A DNA stretch of 64,000 nt from CALMFG01 sp963674805 (GTDB taxonomy: Bacteria; Bacillota; Clostridia; Christensenellales; CALMFG01): the NCBI GenBank assembly GCA_963674805.2, contig CAXXNY010000021.1:248001-312000 (forward strand), written 5' to 3'. Below, piece by piece: positions 1 through 8,735 of the stretch. A program made the position numbers and the translations under genes. The notes under the pieces are model-generated. The model was given only the letters and a program-made list of their open reading frames with translations. It did no database searches and was not told where the DNA came from. Positions within the stretch are counted from its first letter, which is position 1. Each line of letters opens with the position of its first letter.

Positions 1-233
1 ACGGCATCGGGCCCGGATATATCGCAACACCGCAGACCGCACCGCTGCGCGAAGAAGGCCATCCTTTTAATTCATTTATCATCGCAAAAACCCCGGCAGG
101 GCGTTGGGGCAAGCCGGAAGACCTGGTGGGTCCGGCGGTATTTCTTGCGTCAGACGCTTCGAATTTTGTAAACGGACATGTGCTGTACGTGGATGGCGGC
201 ATTCTCGCTTATATCGGTAAACAGCCTAAGTAG
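1..233 (+). CDS. Gluconate 5-dehydrogenase, SDR family (C-terminal part only)
   Basis: Only the last 77 or so codons lie in the window, read in the frame that begins at base 3. The visible part has the SDR C-terminal pattern: a PGYIAT stretch after the active site, the RWGKPEDL helix, the FLASDAS segment, and a VDGG motif near the end followed by LAYIGKQP. That ending is typical of the Firmicutes gluconate 5-dehydrogenases, which interconvert 5-keto-D-gluconate and D-gluconate in the cytoplasm. The nucleotide-binding half and the catalytic Ser-Tyr-Lys are off the window, so substrate assignment rests on the tail alone. Confidence 0.8.
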   Translation, partial: GIGPGYIATPQTAPLREEGHPFNSFIIAKTPAGRWGKPEDLVGPAVFLASDASNFVNGHVLYVDGGILAYIGKQPK

Positions 234-305
234 ACAGAACAAAACCATTGAACGGCCGCATGCAAAAGTTTTTTTGGCAAAATGGCTGGCCTTTAGAAAA
301 CAAAA

Positions 306-314
306 TGGTATAAT
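306..314 (+). promoter_or_regulatory. Extended -10 promoter for the AEC transporter
   Basis: A TGnTATAAT extended -10 box with no convincing -35. It would start transcription around base 321, inside the large hairpin that follows, so that hairpin forms the first part of the leader of the AEC gene. Confidence 0.5.
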
Positions 315-361
315 AAGCAGCAAGCTTTTACCGTATTGGGAATGGTAAACGCTTGCTGTTT
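315..361 (+). promoter_or_regulatory. Large stem-loop in the leader of the AEC transporter gene
   Basis: Outer arms AGCAGCAAGC and GCTTGCTGT pair, with an inner TTTACC/GGTAAA pairing. The 3' side runs into a short T-rich stretch (TTTCATTTT). It may be the terminator of the upstream dehydrogenase gene or, because a TATAAT box lies just before it, a leader attenuator or RNA-stabilising hairpin. Confidence 0.45.
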
Positions 362-408
362 CATTTTAAACAAGACCTGATGTATGAGAGGATAACCTGA
401 ATTAAAAA

Positions 409-1359
409 ATGAGTGATTACAGCAGTTTACTGTCACAAGTATTGATTTTATATATCGTGATGATTATCGGCGCATTGATTTACCGGCTGAAGATTCTGAA
501 TGATGAAGTAGTATCCGGTATCACGAAGCTACTGTTGAACGTGACGATTCCTGCGACGATATTAGCTGGATTGAGTAACAGCGGGCAGCTGGTCAAAACA
601 GATATGCTGAAAATGACGGGCCTGACGATTTTTTCGTATCTCTTTGTTTTTGTATTGAGCTTGCTGATTTTAAAGGTACTCTTTATTCCAAAGGAAGAAC
701 GCCCTTTTTATCAGTATATCAGTATTTTCGGCAACATCGGATTTATCGGATACCCGATGGTTTTGATTGTGATCGGCAGTCAGGGGATTTTATTAGCGGC
801 GATTGCAAACGTAGTTTACAGCCTGCTGCTGTATTCGCTGGGAATCTATTTAATGAGCCGGTATTCTGAAACAGAAAAACCGGCGGCTTTTGAATGGAAG
901 CTGATGGTTAACCCCGGCACAATCGCGGCGGTACTCTGTATCGTGCTGTTTTTATTCGATATTCAACTGCCGGGTATTGTTAATCAAACGGCAGAGTTGC
1001 TGGGAAGACTGACATCCCCGCTTGCTATGATTGTGGTGGGCGCATCGGTGAACAGGATCAAGCTAAAAGGTGTGTTTAAAAACTACCGTATCATTATCAT
1101 CAGCGTTATTAAAATGACACTTTACCCCATTGCATTTGCATATCTCCTGCGATTCCTCGGATTTTCTGGTATGCCGGCCATGCTGGCGGTGTTGTTTATG
1201 GGGATGCCGATTGCTACGACGAGTGTGATTACCGCGATGGAGTATAACCAAAAAAACCTCGTAAAAGCGTCGGAGGCAACCGTGATTTCCACCATGATGC
1301 TGATACTGACGATTCCGGTGCTGGTCTTTGCGATGTCCATTATTTCAGGCGCTGTATAG
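409..1359 (+). CDS. AEC (auxin efflux carrier) family permease
   Basis: A 316-residue integral membrane protein with about ten hydrophobic segments arranged as two five-helix halves, the size and hydrophobicity pattern of the AEC/BASS-like family. Conserved family features include the N-terminal helix followed by a positively charged loop, the LLLNVTIPATIL segment of the first half and the GMPIATTSVITAMEY segment in the second half. Bacterial members export or import small organic acids or amino acids at the cytoplasmic membrane; the substrate cannot be read from sequence. An in-frame stop lies two codons upstream of the ATG, fixing 409 as the first possible start; the ribosome site is weak (GAGAGG, rather far upstream). 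Confidence 0.85.
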   Translation: MSDYSSLLSQVLILYIVMIIGALIYRLKILNDEVVSGITKLLLNVTIPATILAGLSNSGQLVKTDMLKMTGLTIFSYLFVFVLSLLILKVLFIPKEERPFYQYISIFGNIGFIGYPMVLIVIGSQGILLAAIANVVYSLLLYSLGIYLMSRYSETEKPAAFEWKLMVNPGTIAAVLCIVLFLFDIQLPGIVNQTAELLGRLTSPLAMIVVGASVNRIKLKGVFKNYRIIIISVIKMTLYPIAFAYLLRFLGFSGMPAMLAVLFMGMPIATTSVITAMEYNQKNLVKASEATVISTMMLILTIPVLVFAMSIISGAV

Positions 1360-1407
1360 CCTGATATCGCCTCAGATTAAAATTCTTGAGTAAATGCCCT
1401 AGTAATA

Positions 1408-1436
1408 TTGACGAAAGTATCAAACCGTGTTTTAAT
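1408..1436 (+). promoter_or_regulatory. Promoter of the 616-residue membrane protein gene
   Basis: TTGACG, 17-base spacer, TTTAAT. It sits about 50 bases before the start codon at 1484. Confidence 0.5.
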
Positions 1437-1483
1437 GACGGAAGAGACAGATTTTTGCACTCCAAATATTTTAGAATGGAATA

Positions 1484-3334
1484 ATGCCCATGATTGTGAT
1501 TACGATTCTGCGTTACATTTTTTTCTTTGCGTCCTGTTTGGGATGGATGGTCTATCTGCACAAAAAACTAAAGGCGCAGGCTGAATTTCTGCCGCTGATT
1601 TTATCTTCGCTGATTATTTTGGTGCTGCTTGTCGGCGGACTGCTCGGCCTGATGTTTTATGCGGCGCTTGCAGTGTTTGTCACCGGTGCTGTGATGTTTT
1701 ATGTGTACCTGTACAAAAAAGAGATGGGCAAATTCGTTAAGGAAAACATCATGAGCAGTGCGGGATTCTGGTTCTTTGGCGCCGTGCTGGTCTACTTTAC
1801 AATCCGCTTGCAGGCCGCAAGCCTGGAGCACTATGACGACTTTTCCCATTGGGCAACATTGGTTAAAGAAATGTGGATGCTCGATTGGCTGCCGAACTTC
1901 AATTCTGACGCGATTATGTTCAGGACATATCCGCCGGGCAGTGCGCTGTATGTGTATTATTTCGTTAAATCTGTGGGATTCTCGGAGCCGCACTTGCTGA
2001 CCGGGCAGTTTTATCTGATGCTGACACCGGTGCTGGCGGTTTCCGGTTTAATAAAAGAAAAGAAAAAAATATGGGTGGCGGTATTGTTTGCGCTGTCCTG
2101 CATGCTGATTGTTCATCCGGCGCCGGATACGATGCTGGTGGATACCGTTCTGGCGCTGACCGGGCTGGGTGCGCTTGCGATCACTTACTGTTACCGTAAC
2201 GACCTAAAAAAAGCGGCGATGCTGTCTGTCCCGCCGATGGCGGCTGTTCTGCTGATCAAAAACAGCGGGCTGCTTTTTGCGGTGCTCAATATGATTTATC
2301 TGCTTTATCTGCTGGTTAAATCACGCAAAGCATCCGGCAGAACCTCTGAATATAAGAAGACACGTAATACCGTATTGATTTCAATTGCGGCAGCGCTCGG
2401 GGCGCTGGTGTTATGGAAGGCGCATACTGATTATGTCTTTCCGTATGTGGTCACCAAGCACTCAATGAGCCTGTATTATTTCTACCGTTCGTTTCTGAAT
2501 AAATCGTTTGGAGATATCGCGGTAATCGGCGGTTTGATGGTAGATAAACTCAAAGACCTCAGTGTGCATACGACCTTAATGGTTGCGCTGATTAATGCCG
2601 GGATGCTGGTATCGTTTCTGATTCAAAAGCTGGCGTTGCGGCGCAAAGCGCGCGGTACGCTGACTGCATGGATAACGGCGGATGCGTTATTCCTTTTATA
2701 TTATATTGCGCTGTACGGTATGTATGTCTTTTCGATGCCGATGACCGAATCCCTTATACTCGCTGGATTTGACCGGTATATGAACACGATTTTCATCTAT
2801 ATTGTCGGCGTGATTGCCATAGGCACAGCATACGATTATGATGCGGCGCCAAAGGCGGATCTGGCTGCGGTAAAACAAAAGCGCAGGCAAGCCGGATACG
2901 CAATGGTCAGCAGTGTTGTACTGATTGTACTGAGCGCTGCGCTGATTCACTTTGATTTCAGCTGGTTTTACCGGTCGTTCAAAAAAGAAGGCACCCTGCC
3001 GCAGCTGTTTGTCCCAGCGATTGAAGAGAACCGTGGGCCGAGTTATATCAATACAAAGTTTGCCCTTTATGTCTCGGACGATTATCCGGATGATGACGAC
3101 TACTTTGCATTTGTTGCGCAGTACCGGCTGTTCCCGAAGCCGGATCCGAAAATCTACATTTCCCCCGATGAGGAGGAGAACTTTGCCGAAGCGCTGCAGC
3201 GCTATGACGAGCTGGTGGTTTTGGTTGAGGATGAAGAAATCATAGACTTTTTAGATGATTATGTGACACGGGATTCGTATATCGGGTCCTATGACACGTC
3301 ATTGTTTAAACCAGCAGAAACACCTGCTGAATAA
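1484..3334 (+). CDS. Large polytopic membrane protein, GT-C glycosyltransferase-like, function unknown
   Basis: 616 residues with roughly 11-12 hydrophobic segments from residue 3 to about 490 and a soluble acidic C-terminal tail of about 110 residues rich in Asp and Glu. After the third or fourth helix there is an extracytoplasmic loop with DDFSHW and a following YPPGSALY stretch. An acidic motif in the first large loop followed by a YPP motif is the usual layout of GT-C type lipid-linked sugar transferases, so such a fold is inferred, not shown. No ribosome site is strong; ATG 1490 is an alternative start. It is monocistronic, followed by a terminator. A second, larger protein of the same general design is encoded at 4134. 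Confidence 0.55.
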   Translation: MPMIVITILRYIFFFASCLGWMVYLHKKLKAQAEFLPLILSSLIILVLLVGGLLGLMFYAALAVFVTGAVMFYVYLYKKEMGKFVKENIMSSAGFWFFGAVLVYFTIRLQAASLEHYDDFSHWATLVKEMWMLDWLPNFNSDAIMFRTYPPGSALYVYYFVKSVGFSEPHLLTGQFYLMLTPVLAVSGLIKEKKKIWVAVLFALSCMLIVHPAPDTMLVDTVLALTGLGALAITYCYRNDLKKAAMLSVPPMAAVLLIKNSGLLFAVLNMIYLLYLLVKSRKASGRTSEYKKTRNTVLISIAAALGALVLWKAHTDYVFPYVVTKHSMSLYYFYRSFLNKSFGDIAVIGGLMVDKLKDLSVHTTLMVALINAGMLVSFLIQKLALRRKARGTLTAWITADALFLLYYIALYGMYVFSMPMTESLILAGFDRYMNTIFIYIVGVIAIGTAYDYDAAPKADLAAVKQKRRQAGYAMVSSVVLIVLSAALIHFDFSWFYRSFKKEGTLPQLFVPAIEENRGPSYINTKFALYVSDDYPDDDDYFAFVAQYRLFPKPDPKIYISPDEEENFAEALQRYDELVVLVEDEEIIDFLDDYVTRDSYIGSYDTSLFKPAETPAE

Positions 3335-3347
3335 GAAAACTGTTTAT

Positions 3348-3379
3348 AAAAGGGGCTGAAACTATTGGCCTCTTTTTTG
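3348..3379 (+). terminator. Rho-independent terminator
   Basis: Arms AAAAGGGGC and GCCTCTTTT (one G-U pair) followed by a T-run; ends the 1484 gene. Confidence 0.7.
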
Positions 3380-3398
3380 TGTTTAAAAGGGCATTGAC

Positions 3399-3427
3399 TT
3401 GACTTTATATGGAAGAAGATGTACAAT
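3399..3427 (+). promoter_or_regulatory. Promoter of the MarR gene
   Basis: TTGACT, 17-base spacer, TACAAT. The expected start of transcription near 3434 lies just before a palindrome. Confidence 0.7.
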
Positions 3428-3439
3428 CACCGTAGATAC

Positions 3440-3451
3440 TTGGATATCCAA
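3440..3451 (+). promoter_or_regulatory. Palindromic operator, probable MarR autoregulatory site
   Basis: The perfect 12-base palindrome TTGGATATCCAA starts a few bases after the expected transcription start and lies 28 bases before the MarR start codon. This is the usual place and form of an autorepressing MarR operator. Confidence 0.55.
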
Positions 3452-3478
3452 ATAAATTATAAGAAGAGATGAACGAAT

Positions 3479-3901
3479 ATGGATAATACGGCGGTATTGA
3501 TCAGCATTGCGCGCAAGCGGATACACGGTTATATTCTGAACAGGCTCCGGGATAACGGGGTGGACGGCATGGCCACTTCGCATGGGGATATCATCCGGCG
3601 GTTGCTGCGCCAGAATAGCATGACTATGGGAGAGCTGTCCTTTGAGCTCGGTAAAGACCCTTCGACGATTACCACTCTGATCAAAAAACTGGTCGATTTT
3701 GGTTATGTGAGAATCGAGAAGGATTTGCGCGACCGGCGGGCCACGAGGGTAATGCTTACAAAAAAAGGCGAGGCGCTTAAACCGGTCTATGAGAAGATCT
3801 CAGCAGAGCTTTACGATAAGATATACCAGGGCATAAAAGAAGATGAACGCAAGGAGTTCAGGCGCGTGCTGATGAAAATCATCGACAATATGAATAAATA
3901 A
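3479..3901 (+). CDS. MarR family transcriptional regulator
   Basis: 140 residues with the MarR winged helix-turn-helix: helix pair MTMGELSFELGKDPSTITTLIKKL at about residues 50-73, then the wing with DLRDRRATRVMLTKKG, which carries the conserved Asp-x-Arg of the family. N- and C-terminal helices would form the dimer interface. MarR proteins are dimeric cytoplasmic repressors released by small ligands. The gene has its own TTGACT/TACAAT promoter and palindrome, so autoregulation is likely. The other target may be the large membrane protein gene that follows on the same strand after 230 bases, but that gene has a separate promoter without this palindrome. Confidence 0.9.
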   Translation: MDNTAVLISIARKRIHGYILNRLRDNGVDGMATSHGDIIRRLLRQNSMTMGELSFELGKDPSTITTLIKKLVDFGYVRIEKDLRDRRATRVMLTKKGEALKPVYEKISAELYDKIYQGIKEDERKEFRRVLMKIIDNMNK

Positions 3902-3989
3902 GCGGTGGGAGAAGGTCATCAAACAGATACCCGTTCCGATACAAACAGGGGTATAGCGGAGCATGGTTGCTTAATATCAAAAAATGCAA

Positions 3990-4016
3990 AGCGGCAGGCG
4001 AGAGCCGTTTTTTTGA
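3990..4016 (+). terminator. Possible weak terminator after the MarR gene
   Basis: Short stem CGGC/GCCG with an eight-base loop followed by seven T. Weak stem, good T-run. Confidence 0.4.
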
Positions 4017-4052
4017 TTGCCTAATGGCGGCGCCGATGCAGGTTAGGGCGTG

Positions 4053-4081
4053 TTTACATCTTATAGGGGGTATGATAAAAT
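4053..4081 (+). promoter_or_regulatory. Promoter of the 974-residue membrane protein gene
   Basis: TTTACA, 17-base spacer, TAAAAT, about 50 bases before the ATG at 4134. Confidence 0.55.
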
Positions 4082-4133
4082 CATTCCAGTGCGGGGCGGT
4101 AACTGTTCCGCTCATATTTAAGGAGATTTAATC

Positions 4134-7058
4134 ATGAAGACAAACGAACTGGTGTTCTTCAGCCAGATCAGAAAAAATACAACCGCATTTTTTACATCCG
4201 TATGCACGGCACTGTTTTTTTCTTTGGCGCTTGTTCTGCCAATATTTAAGAACACGCTGTCCAATGTGACGGGCGTCAGTGATTTTTCTGAGCATATCAA
4301 TTCTCAGGCGAGCGCGCATAATGTCGATATAGGTGCGCGGGTCAACCAGTACTATCTGATGATTCTGCTGGCTGTGGTTCTGTTTGCGGCAATTGGGTTC
4401 GGATTGTTTCAGATATTAAAAAATAAAAAAATTGAGGCACAGGGTAAAACGGGCTTTCACTTTGTCCGGAATATATCTCTGTTAGGGGCAGTTTCGCTTA
4501 TCGTGACATTATTGCTTAACTATAAGCTCGAAGAGTTTGCGCTGGCGATTGCAGTGTTCATCATTCCGGTATTTATCGGCCTGCTGTTCATCCTGCGCGA
4601 CCACTACGCGAAACGCAACTTTGACATGCTGGTGCTAAGCCTCTCACTCAGTGTGATTATGACGGTTTTTATCGGGACCATGCTGCAAAAGCTTGGGCTT
4701 AGCAGTGATTTGTATATACTGGCCGTGGCGGTTATGGCCGGTGCGGTCAGTCTGGTATTATACCTGCTGTTTCAGTCAAGGCTTGTGAAAAATCCGGACC
4801 GCGTCATTCTTGCGGCGATCCCATTTTTGCTTACGGCTCTTGCCCAATCTCTGTGCCTTGAAGGGCTGAATATCATCAATAAACGATTCAACATTGTTTT
4901 GAATATTCAATATCCAATGTACGCGGCAATTGTACTGATCAGTATCGTGCTGTACTTTACAATTCGCGGTAAGCGTAAAAAAACCAGAACACAATTGATA
5001 TACAAACTCTATCTGCCGATTACAGTATTAACGATTGGCATGCTGATCGGACAGCCTGCCAGAATGGCGGCAGCCGGAGGTGAGTTTTTTGAGTATGCAA
5101 ACGCGGGATTATCGGTTCATCAGTTCTTCAGATTCGGATCACTGCCGATTATCGAAAGTTTTGATGCGCATATGCTCTTTGCACAGTTCTTTGGATTTAT
5201 TGAAGGCTTGTTAAACGGCTACGAAGTCTGGACGGAAGGCCTGTACCACGGCCTGTACATGCCGATCTATGCGTTGTTGACCTACACACTGCTCAAAAAG
5301 GTAATCGGTGAAGCGGAAAGCTTTGTCTTTGTGCTGGGATTTCCCCTGCTCCGGATGGTCTTCTTTGAGATCTATATAATTCCGGTTATTATGATTTTGG
5401 CAATTGAAAAGCTGATTAAAACGGATAAACCATGGCAACGCTTTGTCTTCATTATTGTTTGCGTGGTATTGTGCTTATACCGGCTGGATGTCGGCGTTGC
5501 GGCGATGATTTCAGGTATATTGGCGTACTGCCTGGTGAATCTCAGCGGCAAGGAAATCAAGCGTATCGGCACGCTGGCGCTGGCCGGTGCCATTGCGCTG
5601 CTGTTTGCTGTTGCATTATATGCAGCGATATGTACGCTGAAGGGCATTTCGCCGATTCTCCGGGCAAAGGAGTTTATGATTGCGGCCGGCTCTTCCCAAA
5701 ACTGGGGGTATGCGCAGTCAGGCGACAGAACGCTGTTCGTTTATAATCTCGTTTATTCTGTTATGCCGATCAGCCTTGCGGCGGTCACGCTGTGGTTCTG
5801 TTACCGGTATTTTATTGTGGATAAAAAAGAGGGATATGACAAGACGCGAATCGCCGCATTCCTGTTCTTTGTTGTTTTCTATTATTTCAACCTGTCCAGA
5901 GGCATTGTCCGTCATTCCCTGATTGAATACGGCAGCATTTGGTTTATTGCCGGCACATACTTTTTATCGCTGGTGACTGTCACTGCGGTTAAACCGGATC
6001 GGCAGAATATGATTGCCCGCTTTTCAGCCGTTATTTTAGTCAGTGTGATGATCTTTGGGATCAGTTATCCGTCGCTTAACAGTGATGATGTGAGAATACC
6101 AAATATAACCTACGGCAACCACAGCCTGACGCATTATGCGGTATCCTCGCAAAACTATCAGTCCCAGTATGCACCGCAGGAGCCGATGAACGGAACCCGG
6201 GTTAAGGGCGAAAGCCATGCGGATGTTGCGACGTTTAAGACGCTGGTTGATACGGTGTTAACCGAGGACCAGACCTACATGGATGCTGCGTCAGTGAATT
6301 ATTTCTATGCACTTACGGATAAGAAGAACCCATTCTATGTCAATCAGATGCCGATGATGCTGAACGGCGACAGCGGACAGCGTATGGCAATAAATGAAGT
6401 CAAGAAAGTGGATGCGCCATTGGCGCTGGTGCCGATCTACCGTGACTCAGACGAAGGTATCTTCTTTACGGCAATTGACGGTATCACTCTGGATTATAAA
6501 TTCTACAAAGTCTATGAATATGTATATGCAAATTACGTTCCGCTGGTCAGACTGAGTGAAATCGACGTCTATTGCCTGCCAGAGAAGCGGGATGAATACG
6601 CGGCGCTTTTATCGGATAAATTTAAGCTGATCGACGGATGTTCCGAATTCTGGAAACGGCCGATGGGATATCTGCCGTTACTGTGGGGAGAAAAGGACGG
6701 AAAAAATATTTACCAGCAGGTCAAAGGTGTTGAACCAGCACTAAGCGGCATTGCAGGGTTTGAAAGCGAACCTTTTGCGCCTGTGAATAAAGCGATGAAT
6801 CTGGTCATCGAAATCGCTGCAACTGCGGAACTGAACGCGGAAGTGACACTGTCGGCGGATGGTACGCCGGCCGGCAACTATAAGTTCTTTGTTTCCGAGG
6901 GTACTCACCGCTATGTTATCCGGCTGAGCACAAATTATGCTTACTGGTCGGCGGATATGCTGAAACTGGCATTTTCATTAACCAGCCCTGTGGACATTTT
7001 ATCACTCGGCATGGTGGATGATGACGGCGGCGCCTATACACTTGGTATTATGGAATAA
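4134..7058 (+). CDS. Very large polytopic membrane protein, GT-C-like with extracytoplasmic C-terminal region, function unknown
   Basis: 974 residues; a perfect AAGGAG lies eight bases before the ATG. The first 620 or so residues hold about 15 hydrophobic segments. The last 320 or so are soluble and presumably outside the membrane, ending in a beta-rich stretch that resembles a small carbohydrate-binding-like module (alternating hydrophobic residues with NYKFFVSEGTHRYVIRL). A large loop near residues 315-375 contains the conserved-looking FDAHMLFAQFFGF and YHGLYMPIYALLTY. The design matches GT-C enzymes that transfer sugars from polyprenyl phosphate donors, but no family-defining motif could be confirmed. 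It is monocistronic between its own promoter and a strong terminator. It may act with the 1484 protein on a surface polymer; that is inference from shared architecture and proximity. Confidence 0.5.
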   Translation: MKTNELVFFSQIRKNTTAFFTSVCTALFFSLALVLPIFKNTLSNVTGVSDFSEHINSQASAHNVDIGARVNQYYLMILLAVVLFAAIGFGLFQILKNKKIEAQGKTGFHFVRNISLLGAVSLIVTLLLNYKLEEFALAIAVFIIPVFIGLLFILRDHYAKRNFDMLVLSLSLSVIMTVFIGTMLQKLGLSSDLYILAVAVMAGAVSLVLYLLFQSRLVKNPDRVILAAIPFLLTALAQSLCLEGLNIINKRFNIVLNIQYPMYAAIVLISIVLYFTIRGKRKKTRTQLIYKLYLPITVLTIGMLIGQPARMAAAGGEFFEYANAGLSVHQFFRFGSLPIIESFDAHMLFAQFFGFIEGLLNGYEVWTEGLYHGLYMPIYALLTYTLLKKVIGEAESFVFVLGFPLLRMVFFEIYIIPVIMILAIEKLIKTDKPWQRFVFIIVCVVLCLYRLDVGVAAMISGILAYCLVNLSGKEIKRIGTLALAGAIALLFAVALYAAICTLKGISPILRAKEFMIAAGSSQNWGYAQSGDRTLFVYNLVYSVMPISLAAVTLWFCYRYFIVDKKEGYDKTRIAAFLFFVVFYYFNLSRGIVRHSLIEYGSIWFIAGTYFLSLVTVTAVKPDRQNMIARFSAVILVSVMIFGISYPSLNSDDVRIPNITYGNHSLTHYAVSSQNYQSQYAPQEPMNGTRVKGESHADVATFKTLVDTVLTEDQTYMDAASVNYFYALTDKKNPFYVNQMPMMLNGDSGQRMAINEVKKVDAPLALVPIYRDSDEGIFFTAIDGITLDYKFYKVYEYVYANYVPLVRLSEIDVYCLPEKRDEYAALLSDKFKLIDGCSEFWKRPMGYLPLLWGEKDGKNIYQQVKGVEPALSGIAGFESEPFAPVNKAMNLVIEIAATAELNAEVTLSADGTPAGNYKFFVSEGTHRYVIRLSTNYAYWSADMLKLAFSLTSPVDILSLGMVDDDGGAYTLGIME

Positions 7059-7078
7059 TGAGTTTTGATTGATTCATA

Positions 7079-7107
7079 AAAAACAGGGCGGTAAGCCCTG
7101 TTTTGTT
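7079..7107. terminator. Bidirectional terminator
   Basis: Arms AACAGGGC and GCCCTGTT with A-run and T-run on either side; serves the 4134 gene on plus and the arginase operon on minus. Confidence 0.85.
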
Positions 7108-7131
7108 ATCTAATAATATTTTATCCGTTTT

Positions 7132-7626
7132 TCAATTTGGCATTGTGTATGCGTTGATTCCGGCCTCGGCGAGTTTTGCCTCGGTTTCATCGATCTTATC
7201 CTGCGCCTTTGCATGCCAGCTGGTATGCCCGCCGCTTAGTATATATGTATCAAAGCCTTCTGCCTGCGCGCCCAGACAGGTATGCCAAATACATCCGTGC
7301 GTCACCAGCCCGCACACCACGACATCGGTGACGTCTTGCTCTTTCAAAAGCGCGCTGATTCCCGTATTTAAAAATGCATTCCCGTTTTGTTTTTCAAAGA
7401 CAGAATCGTCCGGCCTGCAATTCAGCCGGCCATCCAGCTGCCAGTCCTCTGTGCCGTGCTCAAGCAGTCTGTTATTGTGCTGGACAAATACGACCAAATC
7501 ACCGCCACTTCGAAAGCTGTCGATTGCCCGGTTGACTGTTAGGATAAAATCATCCGCCTGATATAATTTCTTTTTTAACGTCAATCCGTTTTGGATATCA
7601 ATTATAAGCAATGCTTTTTTCATCAT
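7132..7626 (-). CDS. Isochorismatase-family cysteine hydrolase
   Basis: 164 residues. The family catalytic triad is visible: Asp10 in LIIDIQNG, Lys79 in FEKQNGNAF, and Cys112 in CGLVTHGC, with the preceding CG(L)VTH pattern. Relatives hydrolyse amide or vinyl-ether bonds (nicotinamide, N-carbamoyl compounds, isochorismate); residues that fix substrate are not recognisable. It is the last gene of the arginase operon, five bases after the TIGR00300-type gene, so a role in nitrogen salvage from a guanidino- or ureido-compound is a reasonable guess only. The second ATG (7623) is better spaced from the AGGTGG site than the first. Confidence 0.85.
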   Translation of the reverse strand: MMKKALLIIDIQNGLTLKKKLYQADDFILTVNRAIDSFRSGGDLVVFVQHNNRLLEHGTEDWQLDGRLNCRPDDSVFEKQNGNAFLNTGISALLKEQDVTDVVVCGLVTHGCIWHTCLGAQAEGFDTYILSGGHTSWHAKAQDKIDETEAKLAEAGINAYTMPN

Positions 7627-7631
7627 GCCAC

Positions 7632-8717
7632 CTATTTCAGGTCCAGCCCGTGGGAAAGGTGAACCAGGAAATCCTGTACGTTGGTGACGATAGACTTAAC
7701 CGCCAGCGAGCCGCGGTCCCGTAATTTGTTCACCGCGAATTCAGTGATGTCCACCGTATAGAAGTTAACCGGACGTACGACGCCGTTTTTCACCACATAA
7801 GACGGGGTCATATTGCCGGTGGCGATGGTGTGCAGCTGGGTCGCAAGCCCGATAACCGTTGTGGCCTTGCCAATCACGCTCCGCATACGCTTCTGGCATT
7901 CATATACATCCCCGATCACCTCGGGCAAAGGCCCGTCGTCGCGGATTGAGCCCGCCAGAACATAACCGATGCCTTGGGTTTCCATGGCGTACATGATGCC
8001 TTCGGTAATGTTTTTTTGCTTGATAAAGGCATTGATGCTTCCTGCCGCCCGTACATCGTTAATGGTCTGCAGATGGTGGTAATGCCCGTTCGGGATGCTT
8101 TCCTGTGTATAGATATCCTGACCCAGTGCGGTCTTGAGATAACTCGCCTCAAGATCATGCGTCGCCAGTGCATTGCCGGCAAAGATATGCTGGACATAGC
8201 CGTTCTCAATCAGCTGCTGCATGGATTTTCTGGAATCATAATCAAACGCCACCGCCGGGCCAAGCACCCAGACGATGTATCCGTTCTCTCTTTCGTATTT
8301 CAACAGATCATACAGTGAATCATAATCCATTGAATAGGAGGTTTCGCGCGTACGGGAAGTCCGGAACGCAAACGCCTCCATCCCGCTGCCTGCTGATAAA
8401 AAGCCGCTTGCGTGCAGGTATATGCCGAGAGAGGCGTCATCCTTGCGACCGATGACCACCGCGTCGTCTTTTTTTACGTTTCGTTGTTCAACGGCAAAAG
8501 GTTCGCCGCTGCGTATCACCACACAGCAGTCCATACGCGAGGATTGGATCAACCGCCAGTCCCCGTCAATCTTGATATATTCAGGGAAGATGCTTGTGGC
8601 ATGAAAATCATCCGGTACAATGCCGTCCTGCACTGCAGGCTGCATCACGGCATCGGGTGCGTTTTTAAAAATAGCCTGGCTAAAATCAGGCGCCTTAAAA
8701 GGGGTAGTTGAATCCAT
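7632..8717 (-). CDS. TIGR00300/ArgZ C-terminal-like protein (LOR/SDH conserved region), possible non-canonical ornithine cyclodeaminase
   Basis: 361 residues. Residues from about 165 on match the pattern of the LOR/SDH-conserved family shared by archaeal alternative ornithine cyclodeaminases and the C-terminal domain of cyanobacterial ArgZ/AgrE: GNALATHDLE, the GHYHHLQTINDVRAAGSI block, VLAGSIRDDGPLPEVIGD and TQLHTIATGNM. Those enzymes use NAD to convert ornithine to proline and ammonia. The N-terminal 150 residues are less familiar. It sits directly after arginase (18-base gap), which would supply ornithine, so an arginine-ornithine-proline route is inferred. The family call is from memory of conserved blocks; the activity is not certain. 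Confidence 0.65.
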   Translation of the reverse strand: MDSTTPFKAPDFSQAIFKNAPDAVMQPAVQDGIVPDDFHATSIFPEYIKIDGDWRLIQSSRMDCCVVIRSGEPFAVEQRNVKKDDAVVIGRKDDASLGIYLHASGFLSAGSGMEAFAFRTSRTRETSYSMDYDSLYDLLKYERENGYIVWVLGPAVAFDYDSRKSMQQLIENGYVQHIFAGNALATHDLEASYLKTALGQDIYTQESIPNGHYHHLQTINDVRAAGSINAFIKQKNITEGIMYAMETQGIGYVLAGSIRDDGPLPEVIGDVYECQKRMRSVIGKATTVIGLATQLHTIATGNMTPSYVVKNGVVRPVNFYTVDITEFAVNKLRDRGSLAVKSIVTNVQDFLVHLSHGLDLK

Positions 8718-8735
8718 AAGTATACCTCGTATATT

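Noticed and set aside
7103..7561. 152-codon open frame on the plus strand
   Set aside because: It lies antisense to the isochorismatase-family gene, has no ribosome site, and starts inside a terminator; it is a shadow frame.
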